From Cytobacillus eiseniae (GTDB lineage: Bacteria; Bacillota; Bacilli; Bacillales; Cytobacillaceae): 64,000 nt of DNA. The notes under the pieces are model-generated. The model was given only the letters and a program-made list of their open reading frames with translations. It made no database searches and was not told the DNA's origin. Position numbers and translations under genes: made by a program. The stretch covers positions 38,625-102,624 of the forward strand of contig NZ_JAGIKZ010000013.1 in the NCBI RefSeq assembly GCF_017874625.1. Reading direction: 5' to 3'. Shown here piece after piece: positions 44,276 to 53,108 of the stretch. How positions within the stretch are numbered: the stretch's first letter is position 1; each line of letters starts with the position of its first letter.

Positions 44276-45757
44276 ATGAACACAACTATTAATAATAAAG
44301 AAATTACATCCAATAATGGTCTTATTGCCACTTATTTAATCGTTGGTGGTGTCATTATTGGGATTATGATGATTTTTGGGATATTAATGCTTTTAGCTCA
44401 AGGTGGAGTTTTAGATTTTTCTCCTGCTGCATTCTATCAGTTCTTAACCATACATGGCACAGGGATGGTTGGTGCAGCCGCTCTAGCAGCTGCAGGCGTC
44501 ATGTGGTATTTCTTATCTCATTACGTTGAGTTATCAAAAAAGGTATTCAAGATTAATTTATTGTTATCGATCATTGGCGTAGTCATGGTTATTATCGGCG
44601 TATTTTCCTTTAAATATGCAAGCGCTTGGACATTCCTCTATCCATTGCCAGCGTTATCAGGCGGTGCATGGGGAACGACTGGAGCTTTATTATATTTAAT
44701 CGGAATGCTTATTCTCGGTGTAGGATTCTTACTGCTATACATCGATACAGGAAGAGCCATTATTAAGAAACACGGAAGTCTTGGAAAAGGTTTAGGATGG
44801 GATGTTATCTCTGGAAAAAGAGCAGAAAAAGATGCTCCATCTCCAACAGTCGTTGCTAGCACAATGGTAACAATTGTAAATACTACTGCTTTAACTGCTG
44901 GTGCGATCGTTTTAATTATGAATATTATTAACGTCATTAACCCAGCATTTACATTTGACCCACTATTAGCGAAAAACTTAACATTTGCTTTCGGTCATAT
45001 ATTCGCTAACTCGATTATTTACATGGGTGTAATTGTTGTCTATGAAATTTTGCCAAGATATACGAATCGCCCGTGGAAGTCTAATCGACCATTCTTAATT
45101 GCATGGACAATGTCTACTGCATTTACATTAGTGATTTATACGCACCATATGCTAATGGACTCTGTTATGCCAAAATGGATGTTAATCATGGGACAAGTAT
45201 TATCCTATGCAAATGGTTTACCTGTATTAGTCGTAACGGCTTACGGTGCTCTAATGATCGTTTATAAGTCTGGTATTAAGTGGGATATGGCATCTGGTTT
45301 AGCCTTCATGTCTATGTTTGGCTGGGTTGTCGGCGTTGTTCCAGCCATTGTTGATGCAACAATTGTTGTTAACCATGTGATGCATAATACGAAATGGGTT
45401 CCTGGACATTTCCATATGTACATGGGTCTAGGTGCAGCCGTCATGCTTTTCAGTTTCATTTATTATCTGTCAAAAGTAGATAGTGATTTAAAACCGAACG
45501 GATTAGATAAATTTGGATTTGTAATTTATGCACTTGGTATGATTAGTGTAAGTGTAGGTTTCTTAATTTCTGGTGCACTTAGTACACCTAGAAGATGGGC
45601 CACTCATTTCCCAGAATGGATGGCACCTGCAGTATTTGGAGCAATTGGTGGTGTGTTAGCTGTCCTAGCACTCACAATTTTTATCATCCATTTTATTCGT
45701 TACGTACAAGTAAGGGGTAAAACAGGAAGCGATATGAATGAAAAGAAATTGGCGTAA
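44276..45757 (+). CDS. Heme-copper catalytic subunit I lacking the active-site tyrosine (NO-reductase-like)
   Basis: A 493-residue protein with about 12-13 membrane helices. The metal ligands are present: His60 (LTIHGTGM) and His380 for the low-spin heme, His378 for the active-site heme (GHFHMYM), and His241, His290 and His291 for the second metal (FGHIFAN, YTHHMLM). In oxygen reductases helix VI reads HPxVY, where Tyr four residues after His is cross-linked to it. Here that position is Asn245 (HIFAN). A cbb3-type Tyr six residues before the His pair is also absent (Thr284). Nitric oxide reductases of this superfamily lack that Tyr, so NO reduction is the better guess than oxygen reduction. 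Automated labels would probably say oxidase subunit I. Confidence 0.85.
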   Translation: MNTTINNKEITSNNGLIATYLIVGGVIIGIMMIFGILMLLAQGGVLDFSPAAFYQFLTIHGTGMVGAAALAAAGVMWYFLSHYVELSKKVFKINLLLSIIGVVMVIIGVFSFKYASAWTFLYPLPALSGGAWGTTGALLYLIGMLILGVGFLLLYIDTGRAIIKKHGSLGKGLGWDVISGKRAEKDAPSPTVVASTMVTIVNTTALTAGAIVLIMNIINVINPAFTFDPLLAKNLTFAFGHIFANSIIYMGVIVVYEILPRYTNRPWKSNRPFLIAWTMSTAFTLVIYTHHMLMDSVMPKWMLIMGQVLSYANGLPVLVVTAYGALMIVYKSGIKWDMASGLAFMSMFGWVVGVVPAIVDATIVVNHVMHNTKWVPGHFHMYMGLGAAVMLFSFIYYLSKVDSDLKPNGLDKFGFVIYALGMISVSVGFLISGALSTPRRWATHFPEWMAPAVFGAIGGVLAVLALTIFIIHFIRYVQVRGKTGSDMNEKKLA

Positions 45758-46370
45758 TCTAACAGCGACGATTTTGACTGTTATTTTAGGCTGTGTGCTC
45801 TTTTATGTTGGTACAGATGGGTTCAGGGCCTATACAGCAGAAAGTGCCCGGACCTATAAATTATTAAAAGAAAAACCTGAGTTTCCAAATGTTACCTTAG
45901 AAGATAGCAAAGGACGTGTCTATTCATTTTCTGAGTTAAAGGGCAAAAATATCATGCTTACCTTTATTTACACAGCTTGTTCAGATGTATGTCCGAAGCT
46001 AGAAATGAATTTAGCAGAGGTTTATCAGCAAATACCTGCTACCTATATTGGAAAGGATCTTCTCTTTTTAAGTATAAGCTTTGATCCTGCTCGCGATGAT
46101 GTTGAGACATTAGAAAAATACCGAAAGGCCTTTGGAAGTGATGGCGATACGTGGAGAATGGCACGAATAGCTGACCAAAATGAACTGAATGAGTTACTGG
46201 AGGAATTTGGGGTCATTGTTATTCCAGATGGAGAAGGTGGCTTCACCCACAATTCGGCCTTTTATTTAGTTAATAAAAAGGGCTACTTAGAAGAAGTTAT
46301 GGATTTTACTAAAATTGATGAAGCAGTGAATACTGTGATCAATTTACTTGAGAATGAAGTGGAGGAATAA
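45738..46370 (+). CDS. SCO1/SenC-family copper chaperone
   Basis: Delivers copper to the CuA site of subunit II on the outer side of the membrane. The 210-residue protein has an N-terminal membrane anchor (about 9-25) and a thioredoxin fold with copper ligands Cys81 and Cys85 (TACSDVCPKLEM) and His171 (GGFTHNSAFYLV). The strands FLSISFDPARD are typical. Its start overlaps the end of subunit I by 20 bases, so translation is coupled. Presence in this operon confirms that a CuA centre is being assembled. Confidence 0.92.
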   Translation: MKRNWRNLTATILTVILGCVLFYVGTDGFRAYTAESARTYKLLKEKPEFPNVTLEDSKGRVYSFSELKGKNIMLTFIYTACSDVCPKLEMNLAEVYQQIPATYIGKDLLFLSISFDPARDDVETLEKYRKAFGSDGDTWRMARIADQNELNELLEEFGVIVIPDGEGGFTHNSAFYLVNKKGYLEEVMDFTKIDEAVNTVINLLENEVEE

Positions 46371-46373
46371 GGA

Positions 46374-46949
46374 ATGAAACAAGCGATACTTGGCATCATT
46401 TTGTATGGTATCTTATGTATCCCTCCACTTACAAACTATATGGAGTCCATTATGATCGTTCACATGCTCATTCAGCTCCCATTACTTATTCTAGTTGGCT
46501 GGCTCATCGGTAAACCAATCCTAAGAAAGTTTCAGCACTTTTTCGCTAATTGGAATACAAATGGAGTTCCAGGCATTATCCTATTTATCTTTATTACGAT
46601 GTATTGGATGCTCCCACGTGCAATTGACGAGGCAGTGAGCGAGTGGTACATTGAATTATTTAAATTTATCGGTCTTCCGATCATTGGCCTATGTATTCGT
46701 GATAGCTGGAGCAAGATACAAACATTAGGAAGAAGCTTCATTTTTTTAAACTATTTACCAATGTTCGGGTTAATGGCTTGGCTTTATATTGATTCTCCCA
46801 TTCAAATTTGCAATAACTATCTCGAATCACAGCAAAAAGTATTAGGGTGGGGATTTTTAGTTATCACTATTTGGATGGTACTTTACGTCATTCAAGCTGT
46901 TTTCACTGACCAATCCGATCATAATACTAAAAAATCGACAGGTACCTAG
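46374..46949 (+). CDS. Membrane protein of unknown function in the heme-copper operon
   Basis: A 191-residue protein with five or six hydrophobic segments, three bases after the Sco gene and so in the same operon. Conserved-looking polar residues inside membrane regions stand out: MIVHMLIQLPLL, WMLPRAIDEAVSEWY and LCIRDSWSKI. This pattern, with His, Asp and Arg near membrane faces, recalls assembly factors of heme-copper enzymes such as CtaG, but no family is assigned. A role in assembly or as an extra subunit is inferred from position only. Confidence 0.7.
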   Translation: MKQAILGIILYGILCIPPLTNYMESIMIVHMLIQLPLLILVGWLIGKPILRKFQHFFANWNTNGVPGIILFIFITMYWMLPRAIDEAVSEWYIELFKFIGLPIIGLCIRDSWSKIQTLGRSFIFLNYLPMFGLMAWLYIDSPIQICNNYLESQQKVLGWGFLVITIWMVLYVIQAVFTDQSDHNTKKSTGT

Positions 46950-46967
46950 GTCCTGTCGATTTTTCTT
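46929..46967. terminator. Bidirectional terminator
   Basis: AAAATCGACAGG pairs with CCTGTCGATTTT around TACCTAGGT; T runs follow on both strands between converging operons. Confidence 0.88.
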
Positions 46968-48241
46968 TATACATCTACCGTAACTGCTTGTGGTTTATCG
47001 ACTGTTCTTAAATGTTGGACGAGTATTTTCCGTTTAATATGATAATGGACTAGGATAATAATACTTGCCCCACTGATCGTCAATATAATCCAAACAGGCA
47101 TCTTTTCTAGTAAAAACCCAAAAACAATATAGCCTAATGGTGCCATCGCACTTGCCCCTGTCTCAACCAAAGACATCACTCTTCCTCGATACTCATCTGG
47201 TGTATTTTTTTGTAGAAGGACCATGATTGGCATATTCACAATCATAATGGATGATGAAAGGAGCAGCACCATGACAATTAAATAAGGAAAGAATACGAGA
47301 TTCGAAATAGCCATCATCCCTGGAAAATTAGGCAGTCCAAGCAAGATTAGGACGGTAGACATTACAAGTAAACCACCGAATATACTAATATCTTTTCGCT
47401 TGATTTCAGGACGCGTAGACAGAATGATTGCCATGATCATCATTCCCACTGAAAAGCTCCCTTCAATAATCCCTAGCTGAACGGACTCCATCTTCCTTAT
47501 CGTAAGAATTAAATAAGGCATAGCAACTGGAAAGACAGCAAACCAAAAGTTCAGAAAAACACTTAGAAAAATTAAATTTTTAATGAAAGTTTGTTGTTTT
47601 ACATAAGTAAAGCCTACTTTTAAATCGGTAAGAATAGAGCTATCTGTTTCTCTTTCTTTTTTCTCAGCAAATAAATCATATTGAATGAATACACTTGCCA
47701 ATCCTGAAATGGTAAACGCAATAATATTAATAATCATAAATGTTGTAATCGGAAAGAATCCAAAGAACACTCCGCCAAGAACGGGTCCTAGAATCGTAGA
47801 TAGTGAGGCTGCTGCTTGATTTAATGACATGGCCTTTTGTATAAAGTCAGGTCCTACCATATTATAAATCGATGATGTAACTGCTGCAGAGTAAAATGTG
47901 TTGAGGATACTTAGAACGGCTGTTGCACAATATAAAACCCAAATTTCCGAAAAGCCAAAGGTAAAGACAACAAATATAATGATCAGCCATATCGCACAGG
48001 CAAAATCCGATATAATAATAATCTTCTTTCGGTTCCAGCGATCACTCAGTGCACCAGCAACAGGTGCTAGCAAAATCCGAGGCAAGACACTTAAAATGAG
48101 TGTAATGGCAAAGTTTAAACTGGATCCTGTCTCTGCCAGAATATATAACCCAATGGCAAATCCATAAATGGATGATCCGAGAACGGCAGTCATCTTTCCT
48201 AAAAGGAAAAGACCTATATTCCTTTTTATCGCAATTGGCAT
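46967..48241 (-). CDS. MFS exporter (MFS_3 / EntS-like)
   Basis: A 424-residue transporter with about 12 helices: GLFLLGKMTAVLGSSIYGFAIGLYI, PVAGALSDRWNRKKIIIISD (motif A), STILGPVLGGVFFG, and LLQKNTPDEYRGRVMSLVETGASAMAPLG, which is typical of the enterobactin-exporter-like MFS_3 group. Members export siderophores or drugs; the substrate is unknown. Its ATG directly follows the stop of the upstream regulator gene (TAGATG), so the two form a regulator-exporter operon. Confidence 0.87.
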   Translation of the reverse strand: MPIAIKRNIGLFLLGKMTAVLGSSIYGFAIGLYILAETGSSLNFAITLILSVLPRILLAPVAGALSDRWNRKKIIIISDFACAIWLIIIFVVFTFGFSEIWVLYCATAVLSILNTFYSAAVTSSIYNMVGPDFIQKAMSLNQAAASLSTILGPVLGGVFFGFFPITTFMIINIIAFTISGLASVFIQYDLFAEKKERETDSSILTDLKVGFTYVKQQTFIKNLIFLSVFLNFWFAVFPVAMPYLILTIRKMESVQLGIIEGSFSVGMMIMAIILSTRPEIKRKDISIFGGLLVMSTVLILLGLPNFPGMMAISNLVFFPYLIVMVLLLSSSIMIVNMPIMVLLQKNTPDEYRGRVMSLVETGASAMAPLGYIVFGFLLEKMPVWIILTISGASIIILVHYHIKRKILVQHLRTVDKPQAVTVDV

Positions 48242-48712
48242 CTATTCTTCCTCCTCCGGTACAATTTCAAACTGACATTCAATTTGGTAAGGGGTACGTG
48301 GAATATCTTCTTTCACTGTTTTCTTATAATATTTTAATAGCAGTGCATCAAAATCTGCTTCAAAATCCTTTAATTCATCATCTGACAAGGATAGACAACT
48401 TCTCCTTGAGTGCTTTTTCATTCCTTGGTCAGGTGAATTCTCATCCTTCAAACGAAAATGGGTTGCTTTTGACCGATAGTACTTTTCAATAATTCCTTTG
48501 TTTTCCTTTGTTTCTTCTATCTCTAAAAATCCACCGTTGAATAGCTGCTGAATATGGTAGTGAATACTCCCTGCTGTTCTCCCCATTTCATCTGCTACCT
48601 GCTTTGCTGTCATTGATTTTTCATCTAATAAATAAATGATTTTTGACCTTAAAGGACTAGAAATAAGTTTCTGTTGTTCTAAATTAATATCCATATATTT
48701 TTGATTTCTCAT
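48242..48712 (-). CDS. ArsR-like winged-helix transcriptional regulator
   Basis: A 156-residue DNA-binding protein. The N-terminal winged helix is clear: ISSPLRSKIIYLLDEKSMTAKQVADEMGRTAGSIHYHIQQLFNGGFLEIEETKENKGIIEKYYRSKATHF, the HTH_20/ArsR arrangement. A C-terminal acidic region (LSDDELKDFEADFDALLLKYY) probably mediates dimerisation. No metal-binding cysteine motif is evident. It most likely represses its own operon and the MFS exporter until a ligand is bound. ATG 48712 is used, with AAGGGTG upstream; a TTG three codons earlier is possible. Confidence 0.85.
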   Translation of the reverse strand: MRNQKYMDINLEQQKLISSPLRSKIIYLLDEKSMTAKQVADEMGRTAGSIHYHIQQLFNGGFLEIEETKENKGIIEKYYRSKATHFRLKDENSPDQGMKKHSRRSCLSLSDDELKDFEADFDALLLKYYKKTVKEDIPRTPYQIECQFEIVPEEEE

Positions 48713-48831
48713 CTTGTCCAATCACCCTTCTGAAAATTTTATTCATCCTAGTTTTATTATACATTCTAATTTTCTAGAACGAAACAAAAAATTATGATAA
48801 TTCGATAAAATCCAAACGAAGCTGAATCATA

Positions 48832-48862
48832 ATAAAAAGCTGACCCGTAAAGAATCAGCTGA
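48832..48862 (-). terminator. Terminator of the sigma/anti-sigma operon
   Basis: On the minus strand AGCTGA pairs with TCAGCT around an 11-base loop, followed by TTTTTATT. Confidence 0.7.
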
Positions 48863-48872
48863 CATACACATA

Positions 48873-49775
48873 CTATTCCTCTCTATTTGGGTAACCAAGC
48901 TCATAAATAATTTCATTTCCATGCCATGTAATACTAACTTCTTGATTGCCATCCAAAGAAATAAAGGTATGTCTTCCTCCATTTGAAGCAACTTTTTTCC
49001 AAAGCCCTGTTGCCTCTATTGCTTCTATATAGGATGAATATGCCTTATTCGAATAGGCTAACCCATGATAAATTTCCTTATATAAAGTAATTGAATAGGG
49101 CGTCAAGCCTGTTGGAAACAGCATCGTTCCATATCCATGGTTCACATACAGCTGATGATTGTGAATATATGGCTTCTTGTCATTAAATTTAATGGTGGAC
49201 ATTGCATGAAAGATTTCTGCATATTCAAGCTTCGGATAATCGAAGGTAAAATATATCCATTTCTCATCATTAGGAATGAAAAAATGATATCTTAATGCTG
49301 TATCCATCATTTTTACATGCTCAATATACATCGTGATAGGATACGGGAAATTCTCTAGCTCCTTTTCTACAAACATTGGCGATTGTGTTGTGATCGATTC
49401 CATTTCCTCCCCTGACACTTCCTTGATTGTCCCGACAGGCATATCTTGTTTTTCTTTATATATTTCAAGACTATCTTCTGCTTGTTCTGTATAGATATTT
49501 TCGATTTCCCAACTAAACTGCCTATAATCAATGGTTGGATGTTCTGCATTTTGCTCCCCTGTATTTTGAAAAATGAAACCAAGGAAGCTGCCACAGATGA
49601 GAATTATTAAACAAGCTGTTGCAATGCCTTGCCAATGGAAAAAACGTTCAGGCTTCTTGTTAATTATCTCTGATTGCATCGATTGCCAAACTCTCTGCCT
49701 AATCTGCTCCTTTTCCTGTGACGTGGACTTAACTTGTTGAAGCTGCTTCCACTGATCATCATCGTGTTTGCTCAC
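48873..49775 (-). CDS. Probable anti-sigma factor, membrane-anchored
   Basis: A 300-residue protein with a cytoplasmic N-terminal region (SKHDDDQWKQLQQVKSTSQEKEQIRQRVWQSMQSEI), one membrane helix (GIATACLIILICGSFLGFIF) and a large external domain. This is the standard layout of an ECF anti-sigma factor that holds its sigma factor at the membrane. The external domain is not recognisable. GTG 49775 is chosen: AAGGAGG lies eight bases before it, and it overlaps the end of the sigma gene by 17 bases. The function rests on topology and pairing. Confidence 0.8.
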   Translation of the reverse strand: MSKHDDDQWKQLQQVKSTSQEKEQIRQRVWQSMQSEIINKKPERFFHWQGIATACLIILICGSFLGFIFQNTGEQNAEHPTIDYRQFSWEIENIYTEQAEDSLEIYKEKQDMPVGTIKEVSGEEMESITTQSPMFVEKELENFPYPITMYIEHVKMMDTALRYHFFIPNDEKWIYFTFDYPKLEYAEIFHAMSTIKFNDKKPYIHNHQLYVNHGYGTMLFPTGLTPYSITLYKEIYHGLAYSNKAYSSYIEAIEATGLWKKVASNGGRHTFISLDGNQEVSITWHGNEIIYELGYPNREE

Positions 49776-50259
49776 CTTTTCCACCTCCTTCATCCACTTG
49801 ATTCATTTTTCTTAATAAAAGAACAGCTCTTGATAATGTCTTTCGAACCTTTGTTTCAGACCATTCTAAGACTTCAGCTATTTCTTTAATTGAACATTCT
49901 TCAACCTTCCTTAGGATGATGACAATCCGATAATTCGGTTTTAACAATTGAATATGATTCACTAGTTGCTGGATCGCCTCTTTATTTTCTATCAACTGCT
50001 CTACATTAAAGGTCGACAGAAACTCCTTTTCAATTGGCACTAGCTTCCTCCGCTTTCGTTTTCGAATTTCATCCAATACTACATGCTTCGCAATGCTAAA
50101 AAGCCATGTTTTTACACTTGAGCGTTGATCGAATCGATCCATTGCCGTATAAGCTCGAACAAATGTATCATGAACGAAATCCTCACAAAGCTGGCGATCA
50201 CCGAACATATACAGTATGAATCGATAAATATCATCATAATAGGAATCGTACCATTCCAT
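49759..50259 (-). CDS. ECF sigma factor (SigX-like)
   Basis: A 166-residue ECF sigma factor. Region 2: DDIYRFILYMFGDRQLCEDFVHDTFVRAYTAMDRFDQRSSVKTWLFSIAKHVVLDEIRKRKRRK. Region 4: LKPNYRIVIILRKVEECSIKEIAEVLEWSETKVRKTLSRAVLLLRK. It resembles B. subtilis SigX, which governs cell-surface charge genes, but the match is not exact. ATG 50259 has AAAGGG at suitable distance; two other in-frame starts lie within ten codons upstream. A TGTCAC-N16-CGAC promoter upstream suggests that it transcribes its own operon. Confidence 0.9.
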   Translation of the reverse strand: MEWYDSYYDDIYRFILYMFGDRQLCEDFVHDTFVRAYTAMDRFDQRSSVKTWLFSIAKHVVLDEIRKRKRRKLVPIEKEFLSTFNVEQLIENKEAIQQLVNHIQLLKPNYRIVIILRKVEECSIKEIAEVLEWSETKVRKTLSRAVLLLRKMNQVDEGGGKGEQTR

Positions 50260-50324
50260 CACCATTTCCCTTTTCCCATTCGTATTCAAGCCTGCTCACC
50301 TACTTTTCTCCTTCATACCTATCT

Positions 50325-50350
50325 GTCGTACATCAACGATATTTGTGACA
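50325..50350 (-). promoter_or_regulatory. ECF-type promoter of the sigma/anti-sigma operon
   Basis: TGTCAC (50345-50350) and CGAC (50325-50328) on the minus strand, 16 bases apart. B. subtilis sigma-X promoters read close to TGTAAC-N17-CGAC. It lies 66 bases before the sigma factor start, as expected for autoregulation. Confidence 0.5.
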
Positions 50351-50411
50351 GTTTATATTTTTATTATATAAAAAAATCACTAGGCAACGGGCTCTTAGTC
50401 AGCTATGTTTC

Positions 50412-50438
50412 TGAAACCTTTCTAGAATACCGTCCGTA
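50412..50438 (+). promoter_or_regulatory. ECF-type promoter of the divergent membrane protein gene
   Basis: TGAAAC (50412-50417) and CGTA (50435-50438), 17 bases apart, match the TGAAAC..CGTA pattern of sigma-W/M-type promoters. A CGTC lies just before the CGTA. It ends 35 bases before the start at 50473. Confidence 0.55.
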
Positions 50439-50472
50439 TATAAGGAAAGGTTAATTTTAAAGGAGAGATTCG

Positions 50473-52149
50473 ATGGGAAATATAATTTTATTTTCACTTA
50501 TTGTGGGGTTAGCTTCAGCACTCGTGCTTATTCCCTTCACAAATAATAAAAGCAAGGAGGAAAAGAAACAACCAAAGACTGGGATCCTACTAGCTGCGAT
50601 TATCCTATTAATTGTTATCGTTTTTTCCGTCTATTACTTTACAAATCTTGATCGGAACATAACTTCATTATGGATGATTGCTGTAATCATTACAGCCTTA
50701 GGTGCATTGTTCTCTGCTGGTAAAGAAAGAATCATTAAAGCCTGTCTTTTTTTAGCAAGCCTTGCTGGCGCTGCCTTCATTCTTCTTGCTTTTCTTTTTA
50801 ATGCAGATGAAAAATATGAAATAGCTAAGATGGATGTAAAAACTGAAATTGAAACATTTGATGAAAACGAAACACCAGCTAGTGTTCCCCCTAAATTTGC
50901 CCGCAATAAAATGAAGAAAGCATTCGGGCAAGTACCAAATACAAGCTATTATGAGCTTGGTAATTTACAAATTCAGAAGGTAAATGGGGAATATGTGTAT
51001 ATTGCACCTGTAGAGTTTTCCGGCTTTTTCAAATGGATAAATGGCGATGAAACACCTGGTTACTTTACAATTAGTGCAACCGATTCTTCAGCTAATCCAA
51101 AATTTATAAAAGCAGGAATGGAGTATACGCCTTCCTCCTACTTTAGTAAAAATATTGAACGGCATATAAGAATGCAATATCCACAGTATATTTTCCATGG
51201 GGATGTACAATTAGAAATTGATGATGAAGGAAAACCACATTATATTCGTTCGTATGGAGAATTTGTTACTGCACGAAATGGGTTCGATGTGAAAGGGATT
51301 GTGATTGTTGATCCGAAAAATGGCCAAACAAAAAATTATAAATTAGCAGATGTACCTGCGTTCATTGATGGTGCAGTATCGCCTGAAGTGGTGAGCCTGC
51401 AAAATAGCTATTTTGGCAACTATATCCACGGTTTCTGGAATAGTAAATTCGGGAAGAAAGATGTGAAGCTTCCTTCTGATGAAGGAACAGAAGCAAATGT
51501 GAGCCCCATCTTTGATGAAAATGGAGAAATGTTCTATTTTACAGATTTCACTAGTCCTAAAGAAGGCGTGGACTCTATGCTCGGCTATTCCCTAACAAAC
51601 TCACGAACAGGTGAGGCTACTTATTATACAGGAAATCTCGAGGAATCGTATATGGATTCACAAGGTGCACTGCAAATAATTGAGAAGAAATTTATCGAGA
51701 AAAAATGGGATGGAGAAATGCCTGTCCTTTACAATTTCTATGGAGAAGCCAGCTGGTTAACACCTGTATTAGATGCGAATGGCTTCCTTCAAAATTACTT
51801 TATTGTTTCTGCAGCAAACCCAGAAATCTCTTCTTATGGATCTACACCTAATGAAGCACTGAAGCTTTATAAAACTGCCTTACAACGCGGTGGCGGCACA
51901 GTGGATGGCAGTTCGAAGGCAGATGAAAAGAAAATAAGTGGGACAGTTGTAAGGGTATATAAAGAAAGAGTCGGTGATTTCACAATCATTACTTTCTTAT
52001 TAAATAACAAGCAAAGCTATATCATTTCTTCAGAAAGCAGTCCGATGGCCATCTACTTGCAGGAGGGCGATCAAGTGAATATTACCTATTTAGATACTGG
52101 TGAAGGCTTCTTGCCTGCAAAGGAAGTAGTCATCGAAGGACTAAATTAA
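50473..52149 (+). CDS. Large membrane protein of unknown function, 558 aa
   Basis: The N-terminal third has four hydrophobic segments (about 2-22, 36-57, 65-83, 88-108). The rest is one large domain starting KYEIAKMDVKTEIETFDENETPASVPPKFARNKMKKAFGQVPNTSYYELG, with repeated beta-strand-like stretches (GEYVYIAPVEFSGFFKWINGDETPGYFTISATD). The last 85 residues (ISGTVVRVYKERVGDFTIITFLLNN) look like an OB-type fold. No family is recognised. It is divergent from the ECF sigma operon and has an ECF-type promoter, so it is probably a member of that regulon involved in the envelope. AAAGGAGAG precedes the ATG. Confidence 0.8.
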   Translation: MGNIILFSLIVGLASALVLIPFTNNKSKEEKKQPKTGILLAAIILLIVIVFSVYYFTNLDRNITSLWMIAVIITALGALFSAGKERIIKACLFLASLAGAAFILLAFLFNADEKYEIAKMDVKTEIETFDENETPASVPPKFARNKMKKAFGQVPNTSYYELGNLQIQKVNGEYVYIAPVEFSGFFKWINGDETPGYFTISATDSSANPKFIKAGMEYTPSSYFSKNIERHIRMQYPQYIFHGDVQLEIDDEGKPHYIRSYGEFVTARNGFDVKGIVIVDPKNGQTKNYKLADVPAFIDGAVSPEVVSLQNSYFGNYIHGFWNSKFGKKDVKLPSDEGTEANVSPIFDENGEMFYFTDFTSPKEGVDSMLGYSLTNSRTGEATYYTGNLEESYMDSQGALQIIEKKFIEKKWDGEMPVLYNFYGEASWLTPVLDANGFLQNYFIVSAANPEISSYGSTPNEALKLYKTALQRGGGTVDGSSKADEKKISGTVVRVYKERVGDFTIITFLLNNKQSYIISSESSPMAIYLQEGDQVNITYLDTGEGFLPAKEVVIEGLN

Positions 52150-52155
52150 GGAACA

Positions 52156-52198
52156 AAAACACGATGGAGCTGTCAGCAGCTATCATCGTGTTTTTTTG
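52156..52198 (+). terminator. Terminator of the 558-aa gene
   Basis: AACACGATG..AGCTG pairs with CAGCT..CATCGTGTT, followed by seven T. Confidence 0.9.
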
Positions 52199-52202
52199 AT
52201 CC

Positions 52203-53108
52203 TTACTTCTGAAAGCTGCCGAGTCGATCAAAGAAGTCATTTATAAAGGTGTGAAAGAGCTTAGCTGTTGGCAGCATTTCTCTTTCTGTCGGGATGATCA
52301 CCCCAACCGTCCTTGTCACTTCTGGATCAGTAATCGGGATTTTAACCGTTTGCCTAGGTAAGCTATCAATCAATGTAATTTCAGGAATGAGCGTGATCCC
52401 AAGACCAGCTGAAACTAAGCCTTTGATGGCATCAATATCCTCCCCTTCAAATGATATCGTTGGCTGAAAGCCTAATTGCTGGCAAGCATTTAAAATGATC
52501 TCTCTCAAAATATAGCCGCGTGGAAACAGAACAAAGGAGTCATCTCTTAGCTCGCTTAATTTTAATGCCTTCTTATCTGCGAATTTATGTTTATTGGGCA
52601 ACAAAGCAACCATTTTTTCGGTAAATAAAATATTTCCTTGCACCTTTTTTACCTCTTTTGGCACAGGGCCTAACAATGCCATATCTATATCACCCTTAAT
52701 AACTCCATCAATTAATGAATGATAGGAGCCTTGATGCAGCTGAAACTTCACTCCTGGATGCTGACTGCGAAAGGCAGAAATAACTGTTGGCAATGTATAG
52801 GCGGCCAAACTACTTGGAAAGCCGATCCGAATCGTTCCCTTCTCCGGATCTAAATATTCTTCCACCTCTCTCTGTGCATTATCTATTACAGTCATCGCTT
52901 CTTCCATATGTCTTAGAAATATTTTGCCAATCGGTGTTAATCGTACATTTCTTCCCTCTCGGATAAATAAATCCACACCAAGCTCCATTTCTAGATTAAC
53001 TATTTGCCTGCTGACAGCGGATTGTGCAACATGCATGGCAGCGGCAGCATCTGTAACATGCTCACGCTTAGCTACTTCCATGAAATAGTGTATTTGTCTT
53101 AACTCCAA
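52203..53108 (-). CDS. gltC: LysR-type regulator GltC
   Basis: In B. subtilis GltC activates the glutamate synthase operon gltAB and is inhibited through glutamate dehydrogenase. This 301-residue protein matches GltC throughout: MELRQIHYFMEVAKREHVTDAAAAMHVAQSAVSRQI in the helix-turn-helix, REGRNVRLTPIGK, EEYLDPEKGTIRIGFPSSLAAYTLPTVISAF, GDIDMALLGPVP and GEDIDAIKGLVSAGLGITLIPE. It diverges here from an NADP-type glutamate dehydrogenase gene instead of gltA, so its target is probably gdhA. LysR factors usually also repress their own gene. Confidence 0.9.
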   Translation of the reverse strand: MELRQIHYFMEVAKREHVTDAAAAMHVAQSAVSRQIVNLEMELGVDLFIREGRNVRLTPIGKIFLRHMEEAMTVIDNAQREVEEYLDPEKGTIRIGFPSSLAAYTLPTVISAFRSQHPGVKFQLHQGSYHSLIDGVIKGDIDMALLGPVPKEVKKVQGNILFTEKMVALLPNKHKFADKKALKLSELRDDSFVLFPRGYILREIILNACQQLGFQPTISFEGEDIDAIKGLVSAGLGITLIPEITLIDSLPRQTVKIPITDPEVTRTVGVIIPTEREMLPTAKLFHTFINDFFDRLGSFQK

